Below are positions 1-9,876 of a DNA stretch of 64,000 bases, piece by piece (the stretch's first letter is position 1; each line of letters starts with the position of its first letter). Source of the stretch: Amorphophallus konjac (lineage: Eukaryota; Streptophyta; Magnoliopsida; Alismatales; Araceae); NCBI GenBank assembly GCA_022559845.1, contig CM040128.1, positions 227,897,643 through 227,961,642 on the forward strand, in the 5' to 3' direction. The position numbers were made by a program, and so were the translations under genes. Below the pieces are notes generated by a model. The model made no database searches and was not told the origin of the DNA. It saw nothing but the letters and a program-made list of their open reading frames with translations.

Positions 1-1111
1 AGATGGATTATTGATTGTCTAGGACTTGTCATATTGTCCAAAGAAACTTAATTTAAACTATGAAAGATAACGAATGTACCGTTATGCTACCGAATTATTC
101 CCATGGGCATAATGTCATCTTAAATCATTCTTGATCTCTCATATTCTTAATTGAAGCATTCGTTCTTTGATAATTGTTGTCATGAGCTTATTGATTGAAC
201 TTATTACATTCTTGGCCACGCTTTATTGATACACTCATGGAAGTAGCTTGATTTATACGTGAAGATGCAGTTCGGGCGCTGATTGTGTCCAAAGGCTCTA
301 TGCCAGTCCCCTCGGCTGATTGTCGGAAACATACTAGTATAAACCTTGGGGTATGATGCTACTGGCATCACATTGCGCTGGGAGTAGTTTCTTTATAAAT
401 AAGTGAAATCCATGAGCACTCATGAAAATCTAGTGAATTGCTACATGATTGACGTTCTAGTGCGTAACCTTTATGGTTATGAAAGTGAAAAGTGAAAGTG
501 CATTCTCGTTACATTCTTGTTCTTGAAAGGCCATGCTACATTCTTGTACATTCTTGTTACATTCTTGCTAGTTCATACTTATTCATTCTATCTTACATGA
601 TCATTTTGTTACTTTGGTTTAATCACGTGCTTGATCGCATTCGCATGATTTTACCTAAATTCTTTAGAGCAAAAATGTTAATTACTTTAATAGTGCCTTC
701 ATGTTGATGCAAAGAAATCTACTGGGCAAGTGATCATTACCTATTTCCAATCTTTTTTAGGAGATGGAAGTGAGTCGAATTCGGATTCGAGTTATACAAG
801 TAGCGGGTCCGAGAGTGAATGAAAGTCATATCAAATTGAGAGTGAAGACTTAGGAAAGTCTACATTGTTTAGATTGAGTCTATGTAATTTTCCTATTTAT
901 TGAGTCTAGTATGGTGGAAGTTGAATTAGTGGTTGTATTTGAATACTTGATTATTAATGAAATAAGTTGAAGCTTGAGTAATTATTGTGCAATTGCATTA
1001 CGTGTGATTGTCTTGCGCTCTGATCGTTCTTGCTTGCAAGAGGCTTACCATGCCGACTGTTCACGTTCCTCGAGGAAGTCTTCCGCTGTAATAAAGGCTC
1101 GGGGTGTGACA
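1..1111 (+). repeat. Right end of a Tekay-type Ty3/gypsy LTR
   Basis: The segment is a diverged copy, in the opposite orientation, of the LTR at 4076-7201. It shares the stretch around ACCGTTATGCT, the GAGGCTTACCATGCCG block and the terminal AATAAAGGCTCGGGG-TGTGACA, which ends at 1111. The next bases (TTGGTAGC) do not form the primer-binding site TGGTATCAGAGC seen after the 5' LTR of the complete copy, so this is a solo LTR or a 3' LTR whose element lies off the left edge. It cuts off the antisense ORF that follows. Confidence 0.8.
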
Positions 1112-2163
1112 TTGGTAGCTATAAGAAACCCGGTATCTCCCATGTCCGTCGATGTGGCTACGATGGAGGTCATCCAGTACTACCTCCTCGTACCCCTCGC
1201 CGCTGATCGGTATCCCGGAGATCCTGTACAGAAACCACAGGTCTAATGAAGTCTCTTCCTCAGCCGTCGCCATGGTATTCCACCTGCGGTTGAAGCGCTC
1301 TGCCAGCACCTGTAGAAGCCCCGTGTAGCAGGGGTACCCATACAAGGTCGCAGTCACATCATATCTGATATCTGCTCGGTCTAGCAGCACCCGGTAGTGG
1401 TGTACTATGCCCATCAACCACTCAGTAGCTCCCTAGTGGTATCTGTGTGACGAAATCACCACCCAGCGGCCATACCAGCTAACAGCACTCTGTCGTAGTA
1501 TCCCGGATAGAAGGCTGTGGTCGTCATAGCCTTCCCCGGCATACTCCAGCCCTGATGGCTCCAGTGCTAACCCTGGACTGCCCTCTGTCTCTGCCCGATG
1601 GTGTTCGTGCAAGTTCCAGGAAGCGGGACCCATCACTCCAGCATGGACTCTGAACTGATCTGCCCTGCTGAAGAAGCCCAGACACTCAGCACTGGGAAAT
1701 TGACACTTTCTCTAATAGTCCCCGGAGAAACACAGAAAGCCGCAAAGGATGATTCCGTGCAAACTATCTCGGCCCACTAAGATCGCTCGCTCCAGTCGGC
1801 GATGGGCTCCAACAACCCGAGAGTCACTCTCCTCCATGCCTGGCGGGACAAAGCGCCTAATGAACTCAAACAAGTGGCGGTCCAAAGGGAACTCCACCGG
1901 GTAGTCGCCGCTGCGATCATAAGTGTAAAGCCCGCCCGCCTCTATCGCGCGGGCCAACTCCACAGCCCCAACTCCGCTGCCGCGCTCGCCAACGGGGCCC
2001 TCTGCCACAGCTGTGTGCCCCCAGTCGAGCTGCTCCACATTAGCCGTAGTGACGATTGGCGGGCCCAAAGGGGGCATGAGCCGCTCGATCCTCCTCACCC
2101 AATTGTCCTCCTCCCGGACCACACGCCTCGGGACCCTCTCGTCCCTGCCAAATCGTGCCATAG
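1112..2163 (-). pseudogene. Antisense accessory ORF of Tat-A, function unknown
   Basis: One minus-strand frame runs from a good 3' splice site (pyrimidine-rich ...TATCTTGCAG, exon starting near 2163) to 1112, about 350 codons, broken by two in-frame stops near 1710 and 1430. The protein has an early region rich in charged residues and a C-terminal stretch with ATAEEETSLDLWFLYRISG. I recall similar motifs in plant transposon-associated proteins but cannot name the family with certainty. It lies antisense and next to the 3' LTR of the oldest Tat element, the usual place for the additional antisense ORFs of that lineage. It is unlike the antisense genes of Tat-B at 25506-30351. Its upstream exon is not visible, and its far end is cut by the LTR ending at 1111. 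Confidence 0.55.
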
Positions 2164-2529
2164 CTGCAAGATAGAACACCAAAAATGGTTAGCATGCCAG
2201 AAATTCAACACATGCAATACAATAAAGCACAAGTATATGAAGCGTCAAAATGCAACTACACCAACTCAAAAGGAGAGGCTCACGGGCCGTACACCCTCGT
2301 CGCCGCCTCCGACGCACGACTGTTGACACTCGTTTTATGACCAATAAGTTGGGTCATCTTCTTATTCAATTTAAATGATGATCCAAGTTGTTCACCCGTA
2401 TTGGGCCATCTTGGTCAATTTGAGGTTTATATCATGGGTCATTTCTCCTTGGTTGGGTCTGGTTCCTCATCTCTTTCCCGCTGAACGAAGCTTAGCAAAC
2501 CTTCATTTTTATTTTGCACTCCCTTGTCT

Positions 2530-2835
2530 CTAACGGTCCATTCCTGGAGCGTCTCAGTGTTCTAACGCCCATATCTTTGGCTGTTACATCATCTCAGAGT
2601 CCTAAAGCCCATGGCTTCTTCCAATGCTTATCTCTTATCTGATCCATTAGGTGTGATGGCTTATCGTGCGACCGTTACAATATTCTGACGCACCTACTTA
2701 TGACCATTACATTCTATAGAGTCCTATTCTACAACCATCTTCATCCGTTGATCTTATCTTTTAGTGGATAAGGTTGTGTAACGGTCCACTCTTGAGGCGT
2801 TACATCACTGTGGTGGTTTATCGTTCAGCCGTTAC
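2530..2835. promoter_or_regulatory. Three paired 26-bp dyad modules in Tat-B U3
   Basis: Units at 2530-2555/2562-2587, 2653-2678/2685-2710 and 2778-2803/2810-2835 are each 26 bp long, in pairs split by exactly 6 bp. Arms follow (G/C)T(A/G)ACG at the left and CGTTAC at the right around 14 variable bases. The same three modules sit at 31771-31828, 31894-31951 and 32019-32076 in the other LTR. They end about 210 bp before the TATA box. A cis-regulatory role is inferred. Confidence 0.85.
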
Positions 2836-3047
2836 ATCAAACAGAGATTTCTAGTAGAAACGCTCTTTTTCTGCTACTCCGTGGCTGGATTAAGAGTTTG
2901 TTTCCTTGATTTCTCCCTCAAGTCTGATCCTTAGAACCTTCTATTTGTTTCTATGGACTCATGGGAGTGTTATCTTCAAGAGTTTGCTAAGAAACGTCCT
3001 ACTTTCTAGCTGGATTCTCTCTTACTCGACCAGAGAGTTTGAGGGTC

Positions 3048-3055
3048 TATAAATA
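3048..3055 (+). promoter_or_regulatory. TATA box of Tat-B 5' LTR
   Basis: TATAAATA in the context GGGTCTATAAATAGAACCC, conserved at 32289-32296 in the 3' LTR. Context and spacing fit a plant RNA polymerase II core promoter marking the U3/R border. Confidence 0.8.
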
Positions 3056-3560
3056 GAACCCTTGACTTCGTGGCTTGAGGAGGAGACATCTGGAGTTCGC
3101 GTCGAAGTGCTACTGCATCCTGGAGCTAGAACCAACCAAGGAGAGCTACTTCCCACGTCCATATTCTTTCAAAGTCTAGGGAGTATTGGTTCCAAGGGTC
3201 TAGTTCAGTCAAGTTGTTTTCTTAGTCTCCTTTTCCCTCCTCGAAGGATTATAGCATCTCCCTTCTTCTTCCTTTACATTCTTGCATCTTCTGCATTCAT
3301 CTAAACATCTCTCCCATCTTTTAAACGTCCCAGAGGGGTTAAAAAAACCAACCTCCCCGGTATTTCCCTCTCCTTTTGCATGCTTTTGAGTTTTTTTGAT
3401 TTATTGATACTACTCTTGCTCAAGGGCTAATCTGGGTTGTTTTCTTTGTGTTCTAAACTTTTTTTGTAAGTTTACAGAGTCCACAGCACGAGGACCAAGC
3501 TTTCTGGCCGGCTGGAAAGCGTGGAGATCAAAGATTCCAAAGTTCCTTTTCTGCAATTCT

Positions 3561-3649
3561 CTGACAGTCAATCAAAAGCACGTTAGGGTCTGTAGCGGCT
3601 TATCTTAAGGCCGTCACACTTCTGTGGCGCACTGATCCTCGGCCGTTAC
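3561..3649. repeat. Triple 26-bp dyad array near the end of the Tat-B 5' LTR
   Basis: Units at 3561-3586, 3592-3617 and 3624-3649 with spacers of 5 and 6 bp. Each has the frame xTxxCG-N14-CGT(T/C)Ax. The equivalent in the 3' LTR is 32801-32889. This array lies downstream of the TATA box, so it is probably transcribed. Confidence 0.85.
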
Positions 3650-4057
3650 ATTTGATAGAGTTGTAGTTCTTTCTCCCTCCTGTGGGCGGGTGTTGCATCC
3701 TCCTATTCTAAGGTATTTCTAAGGTCTTTGGCTTATTTTTACCTTAGTGGCGATCACATCTTTCCTTAGTTTGGGCAGTAGCTCTCTCCTTCCTCATATC
3801 TCTTCCTTATTTGCTTGTTCCACCTATACGGTGTGTTTTCTTTTATTCCCTTCCCCCACGCCCCGGCGTGTGTTTTTTTCTTCATTTGCTTATTCAACTC
3901 CTGATAGAGATAGCATGCCCATGCTAGAGTTCATGTTGATTGCCTAGGTTTTCATGTTGCACGTGTTCATAGGTTGAGTGATTTCATAGCTTGTTCATAT
4001 TTCCATCATTGTTGACATGATATTCATCTTGCAAAAAGGGACACATAACAATCAACA

Positions 4058-4075
4058 TAATTTTTTGGCGATCAT
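4058..4075 (+). other. Primer-binding-site region of Tat-B, split by Tekay insertion
   Basis: The 18 bases after the 5' LTR include TTTTTTGGCGATCAT and continue at 15024 with GGTGGGAC. A TTTTGGCGA... start is what I expect for Tat-lineage primer sites, although the tRNA match is not perfect. The Tekay element is inserted inside this site, with ATCAT duplicated at 4071-4075 and 15019-15023. Confidence 0.6.
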
Positions 4076-5240
4076 TGTCACGCCCCGAGCCTTTATTTAC
4101 AGCGGAAGACTCGCTCGGGGAGCGCGAACAGCCGGCATGGTAAGCCTCTTGCAAGCAAGAATAATTCAGAGCGCGAGACAATCACATAAATAGATGCAAT
4201 TGCACAAGATGTAATCAAACCTCAACTTTATTCCATAATCAATTAATATTCAAAAATACATAAATTGACTTTGTCACTAATTGACTCAAGAAATAAAAAA
4301 TTACATTGTCTCCATCTAAACACTTGAAACTGCCTAAGTCTTCTCTCTTATCAGGATAACTCTTAATCACTCTCGGACCCGCTGCTCGAATCACCCGAAT
4401 CCGAATGCGAACTATATTCATCTCCTGAAAATCATTGAACAATAGGTCATGAGCACACTTGCCCAGTAGGTATCTTCGTATCAACATGAAGGCATTATTA
4501 AAGTAATTAGCATTTTAGCTCTAGAGAATTAGGTAAAATCATGCAATGCGAATCAATCATGCGATCAAATCAATAGAAACAAGATAACCAGGTAAAATAG
4601 AATGATCAAGAATGAACTAGCAACAATATAACAAGAACACGATATTGGCCTTCCATGAACAAGAATGTAACGAGATTGTACTAGCAAGCCACATATTCTT
4701 CACTTTAGCATCTTATGCTTAAGAGCAAGTGCTTCGTGAATTTCTGTGGAATATCAAGCAAGAATGTCATGTTGTGCCGTGGATCTTCACTTATTTATAG
4801 AAATAGTACTCCCAGCGCAATGCGACGCTAGTAGCATCATACCCCATGGTTTATAAAATAGTATGTTTCCGGCAATCAGCCGAGGGGACTAGCATAGAGC
4901 CCTTGAACACAATCAGTGCTCGATTGCATCTTCAGTTATAAATTAAGCTACTTCCACACATGTAACAGTAACGTATGGCCAAGAATATAGCACTTCCAAT
5001 AATTCCATGATAACTAAAATCAATGAATGAATGCTTCAATTTTGAATATATGAGATCAAAAATGATATTTAAACTAAGTTATGCTTATTGAATAAATTGA
5101 CAGCATAACGGTACTTTCCTTAACTTCCATTCCTTTTAGATCCATTTAAGCAATATGACAAGTTCTAGATCATCAAGGTTTGTCGAGAATCAATGGAATA
5201 TCAACCCTTGGTCAAACCTGGGTTAACATAAACAAGCTAT

Positions 5241-5396
5241 GTAACGGTCAGGGTCTGGGCCGTTACATTATGTAACGCGTCCATGCTGGGCCGTTACAAT
5301 AACCAGAGTCCAGAAAGATAAAGATAGACTCAGAGGAATGCGACGGTCTGGAACTGGGCCGTTAGTTGGCCTGACGGTCCAGTCTAGGGCCGTTAT
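5241..5396. repeat. Two paired 26-bp dyad modules in the Tekay 3' LTR
   Basis: Units 5241-5266/5272-5297 and 5340-5365/5371-5396, spacers 5 bp. All four are 26 bp with TAACG or GACGG left arms and GGCCGTTA right arms. The other LTR has them at 13058-13114 and 13157-13213, where several point changes fall in the arms. Confidence 0.85.
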
Positions 5397-5906
5397 TTTT
5401 CAAGAACTAGAAACCCGATAGTGTAATCTAATTAATGGGCTTTTATTGGTACAACCAACTCGGCGTCCTAGTGGGAATCCCAGGCTCGCGGAGATTTACG
5501 GAGGCCTTGAAACAATGATTTCCTAGTCCATTGGAAGGAATATCCAATAGAGAGGTCCTCATGTCCAAGATAGTTTCCTATAGTGCAAAGTGTAAACTAA
5601 TGACATCGTACCGGAGTAAGTGCCATGTGCTTATAGAATTTGACTCTATTGACAGAGAGAGATATATAATCTATGTGAAATCACGATGAAAACTCCGTTT
5701 TACAAGTCATGCTTTATAGTACAAAACTATACATTTAGGCTTTATGAAACTAGCAAAACTCAAAATAAAAGTGAGATATCAACCATGCAATACCTAATAT
5801 GAACGATCTGATAATCATGAAATCAGGTTGCTACTTAGATATCTAGGCATAATCATATGTAATAGTGGCAAGTCATAGTCTGTCTAGGGTTGACAGAACA
5901 CAGGAT

Positions 5907-6087
5907 GTAACGGTCTTGTGAGGGGGCGTCACAGTGAAAGTGACGGTCAGTAGAGTGCCGTTACATGAAAGCAACGCGTCTGTCTTGGCGCGTTATTATC
6001 AACAGAGGAAAATAAGATATACAGAGACTGTGACGGATCATGGTAGGTGTGTTACATGCAAGTGACGGTCCTACTGGGATGCGTTAC
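5907..6087. repeat. Five 26-bp dyads in the Tekay 3' LTR
   Basis: Units 5907-5932, 5940-5964 (25 bp), 5971-5996, 6030-6055 and 6062-6087. Spacers inside groups are 7, 6 and 6 bp. The counterparts in the other LTR span about 13724-13904. Confidence 0.85.
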
Positions 6088-6640
6088 AGTGTCTGCTAAC
6101 AGAAAACAAATAAGAAACCTAAGAGGTCAATTCACATCATGTCTATAATCAAAATATCATGAGTTTCTTAGACATGACAACGAAGTAAAGGTCTTCTACA
6201 TGCATAGGTAATTGTGAGTAGATGAACAACATGTTATAATCCTCTCTTATTAGGGCTAAGGGATGCATGATATGCATGGAACTATCAAAACATGGAATCA
6301 ATGATCTATCATGCATGAAAAAAACCATAAAACCAGAGGCTCTTTGTCCTATCAAGTTCTTTTTGCCGTTCATGAGATAACCTACCTCTTTCTTAGGTTG
6401 AAGTTTCTGGATTTGGTTGAGAATTCAGCCCTAGTTCTTCACCTTCCTTTGTGACTTTTCCAGCTACTTCCTTGGGCTCTAACCCCACGACCTCTTGACC
6501 TTAGGATGTGAAATTCGGAGGGGAGTTAGTCTAAAGTATAATGAACAAAAACATCAAAACAACTTACCTGAAATAATGACTTCTTACCTTCCTTCTTTAC
6601 GTCCCAAAAGTAAGGGTCGCACAGTTCAAAACTATGCCCT

Positions 6641-6647
6641 ACTTATA
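6641..6647 (-). promoter_or_regulatory. Putative TATA box of the Tekay 3' LTR
   Basis: The complement reads CTCTATAAGTAGGGC. It lies about 175 bp downstream (minus-strand sense) of the dyad module at 6823-6880, the same order as in the Tat-B LTR. The second LTR has the same sequence near 14458-14464. Confidence 0.55.
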
Positions 6648-6822
6648 GAGTTTAGGTTAGGGTTTGCAGATTAGATCGATTCTAGAGTCCTTATTCCACT
6701 AAATCCTTATCCCTAAGAGTCCTTAGAGTTATTACAATCCTTCCCAAGTCGATCCATAGTGGATAGGAACATCAAGTTCCAATCTTTTCACGAGTTCCTT
6801 TCTTCACGGAACTGACAGGCGT

Positions 6823-6880
6823 GTAACGGTCGAGTGCCCATGCGTTACTTGGCTGTGACGGTCTCGCGATAGACCGTTAC
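6823..6880. promoter_or_regulatory. Paired dyad module upstream of the Tekay TATA box
   Basis: Two 26-bp units (6823-6848 and 6855-6880) split by a 6-bp spacer. The second has long arms, GTGACGGTCT against AGACCGTTAC, around a 6-base centre. The copy in the 5' LTR is 14640-14697. Confidence 0.85.
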
Positions 6881-7201
6881 AGTCTTCGTAGTTAGGACTT
6901 TTAAAATATTAAAACTATTTTTTTAATTATCCAAATCATTATCTTATAGTATTAATATTTATCCTTAATATCCGTGGATAGACTTAATTACCTTCTAGAA
7001 TGTGGGCCTAACTTAATGGCCTGGTTTAAAACCCTTTTGGATCTTAATTAAGTGGGTTGGGTTAATTGATTAACACCATTTGGCCTTATAATGACTTATT
7101 ATTCAAATAAATCCTTTATAAATTCCTTTAACCCTTTTATAATTTCTAGAAAATTATTAAATAACCTAGGAAATACTTATATAAAATTTTGGGGCTTTAC
7201 A

Positions 7202-7220
7202 CCCTCCCCCACTTAGAAGA
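7202..7220 (-). other. Polypurine tract of the Tekay element
   Basis: The complement reads AAGTGGGGGAGGG directly before the 3' LTR. This is the expected primer for plus-strand DNA synthesis. Confidence 0.8.
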
Positions 7221-7240
7221 ATTTGGTCCCCAAATTCAAT

Positions 7241-8635
7241 TCATGGATTGAGGAGAGTGTACTTACAATTAAATAATTCCGGGAATCTTTTCTTCATAGC
7301 TGATTCAGTTTCCCAGGTTGCTTCATAAGGCCATGCCTTCTTCCATTGAATCTTAACCATTGGAATGACTTTATTTCTGAGTTGACGCTCTTCCCGTTCC
7401 AAAATCCTTATTGGCGTTTGTTCATAAGTCAAATCCTTTTGAATCTCCAGATTGTCATAAGTAATAATATGATCTGGATCATACACGTACTTTTTTAACA
7501 TAGAGGCGTGAAATACGTCGTGAACTCCTGCTAACTGTGGCGGTAAGGCCAATCTATAAGCCACTTCACCGACCCTTTCAAGAATTTCAAATGGGCCTAT
7601 AAACCTTGGAGTTAACTTTCCTTTAATGCCAAATCTTCGAATACCACGACCTGGAGAAACCTTAAGATATACATGTTCACCTACTTGAAATTCCAAGTCG
7701 CGCCTTCGATTGTCAGCATAAGATTTCTGCCTGTCTTGTGCCATCTTCATTCTTTCTTGAATGAGTTTAATCTTTTCTGTAGAATCTCTGATAAGATCGG
7801 GGCCTAGATATTGCCTTTCCCCTATTTCACTCCAACATATTGGTGATCGGCAACTCTTCCCATATAGAGCTTCAAAAGGTGCCATTTGTATACTTGCTTG
7901 GTAACTATTGTTATATGCAAATTCTACAAGAGGCAAGTGATCATGCCAACTTCCACCAAAGTCAATGACACAAGCCCTGAGCATATCTTCTACCACTTGG
8001 TTTGTTCTTTCTGTTTGACCATTAGTTTGTGGATGAAAGGCTGTGCTAAAATTCAACCTAGTCCCAAGTGAATGTGGTAAACCTTTCCAGAATTGTGATG
8101 TGAATCTAGGATCTCTATCTGATATGATGGTGACAGGGACCCCATGTAACTTGACAGTTTCCTTCATGTATAGGGCTGCTAGAATATCAACAGACCATCG
8201 ACTCTTAATTGGTATGAGATGTGCAGACTTAGTCAATCGGTCTATGATTACCCATATGCCATCATGTCCACCTCTTGTCTTAGGTAACCCCATGATGAAA
8301 TCCATTCCTATACTTTCCCATTTCCATTCGGGAATATTTAAGGGATGTAATTTACCTGCAGGTCTGAAATGTTTTGCCTTAACTTGTTGGCAAGTAAGAC
8401 AACGAGATATGAAATCCGCTATTTCCCTCTTCATATTGGGCCACCAGAAGTTTCTTTTGAGATCTTGATACATTTTTGTCCCTCCTGGATGAATGGAGTA
8501 TTTTGATTTATGTGCTTCTTCTAAGATCAATTTCTTTGTATGTTCACGATCCGGTATACACATTCGGCCCTTGAATAATAATCTTCCATCTTCAGAAATA
8601 GAAAAATCCGGTCTTTGTTCAATATTGGCCTTCAT
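7241..8635 (-). pseudogene. Tekay integrase with C-terminal chromodomain
   Basis: 464 uninterrupted codons. The order is an HHCC zinc-binding region (HPGGTKM... to CLTCQQVKA, about residues 45-90), the DDE core with D in GMDFIMGLP, D in ISDRDPRF and E in TNGQTERTNQ, the C-terminal GPFEILERVG domain, and a chromodomain ending WKKAWPYEATWETESAMKK. Integrase joins element cDNA to host DNA, and the chromodomain defines chromoviruses and is thought to steer integration to marked chromatin. The frame is open, but it is part of a polyprotein that is stopped upstream (near 8660 and 8760), so it would not be made from the normal start. Confidence 0.93.
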
Positions 8636-9081
8636 TTCCAGTAAAATTGGGTCATCCTCTTATAACTTGGCCAGATCCTCAATCAATATAGGTTGAGCTC
8701 GGATATTTGCTATGAAGCAATCTTCATCCTTAATGTCAACATCTAGATTCAATTGAGCAAATTAAGGAACAAGGTTAGTCATACTAATCATGAGACTTGA
8801 TAACATACCAATTGGTTTCCTGCTGAGTGCATCTGCTACAGCATTTGCCTTCCCAGGGTGATATTGAATCACGAAATCAAAATCTTTGAGATATTCCAAC
8901 CATCTCCTTTGCCTCATATTAAGCTCTTTTTGAGAAAATAGATATTTCACGCTCTTGTGGTCTGAATAGATAGTGAACTTTTCACCATAAAGATAATGAC
9001 GCAAATTTTTAAGGTGAAAATAACTGCTGCCAATTCTAAATCATGTACTGGATAATTTTCTTCGTGACGCTTCAATTGTCT
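8636..9081 (-). pseudogene. Tekay RNase H, broken
   Basis: Residues such as [27 protein letters not shown] and [11 protein letters not shown] mark the Ty3/gypsy RNase H, which degrades the RNA of the RNA-DNA hybrid during reverse transcription. The frame is entered through a TAA stop at about 9079-9081, shifts by one base near 9005, and has further stops near 8760 and 8660 before integrase. At least one small deletion and three nonsense changes lie within about 450 bp, making it the most damaged part of an otherwise young element. Confidence 0.85.
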
Positions 9082-9873
9082 TTATGAATAGCAAATCACC
9101 TTTCCATCTTGTATAAGAACACACCCTAAGCCAATTCCTGATGCATCTGTGTATACTTCAAATCCAACACCCTCAATTGGTAGTGATAAAACAGGGGCTG
9201 TAGTAAGATGTTTCTTAAGATTTTGAAAACTCTTTTCACAGTCCTTCGACCAGACAAAAGGATTTTCTTTCCTTGTAAGCCTAGTTAAAGGAACCGCGAT
9301 CCTTGAGAAGTCCTTTATGAATCTTCTATAATAACCAGCTAGACCCAAAAAGCTTCTGACATTTGATACAGTCGTTGGTCGACTCCAATCTCTGACAGCT
9401 TCTACCTTAGAAGGATCCACAGCAATACCTTCCTTTGAAATAATGTGGCCAAGGAATGAGACTTCCTTGAGCCAGAATTCACACTTATTGAGTTTGTCAT
9501 ATAGCTTGTGTTCTCTAAGTGTTTGCAAAGCTATCCTTAAATGTTCTTCGTGTTCTTCTTTCGTCTTGGAATATATCAAGATGTCATCGATGAAGACGAC
9601 GATGAATTGGTCTAAATACGGCTGGAAAACATTGTTCATCAGTTGCATGAATGCTGCTGGGGCATTGGTTAACCCAAATGGCATCACCACAAACTCGTAG
9701 TGGCCATAACGACTTCGAAAAGCCGATTTATAGATGTCTTCTTCTTTGATTCTAAGCTGATGATAACCAGACCTAAGGTCAATCTTAGAGAAATATTCTG
9801 CTCCTGAAAGCTGATCGAAGAGCTCATCAATACGTGGCAACGGATAATTATTCTTGATCGTAAGTTGATTCAA
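9082..9873 (-). pseudogene. Tekay reverse transcriptase
   Basis: 263 codons with the Ty3/gypsy RT motifs in order: [42 protein letters not shown], the catalytic [11 protein letters not shown] and FLGHIIS, followed by the connection and the first RNase H motif (VYTDASG). RT copies element RNA into DNA in the virus-like particle. The only break at the N side is one in-frame TGA at 9874-9876, right after CIDYR, which separates it from the gag-protease frame. The catalytic DD pair is intact. Confidence 0.93.
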
Positions 9874-9876
9874 TCA

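Larger units (their letters stand above)
2321..4057 (+). repeat. 5' LTR of Tat-B
   Basis: A 1737-bp LTR, TGTTGACAC...ATCAACA, matching 31562-33295 along its whole length. U3 holds three 58-bp paired-dyad modules (2530-2587, 2653-2710, 2778-2835), then a TATA box at 3048-3055. A three-dyad array follows further downstream at 3561-3649. Several CpG sites of this copy have decayed to TpG or CpA relative to the 3' copy. Confidence 0.93.
4076..7201 (-). repeat. 3' LTR of the Tekay element
   Basis: Matches 11894-15018 almost base for base. Read on the minus strand, U3 starts at 7201, has a paired dyad module at 6823-6880 and a TATA box (complement of 6641-6647). More dyad arrays follow at 5907-6087 and 5241-5396. 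Confidence 0.95.

Noticed and set aside
492..707. 71-codon plus-strand frame with hydrophobic residues
   Set aside because: It lies inside a Tekay-type LTR, begins with GTG, and the tandem ACATTCTTG repeats explain its composition.
2778..2835. Dyads as serine-recombinase res-like sites
   Set aside because: The sizes are similar, but no recombinase frame is present and the dyads are shared by retrotransposons that use integrase.
7886..8696. Plus-strand frames opposite the Tekay integrase
   Set aside because: Shadows of the real minus-strand integrase, with no domain of their own.
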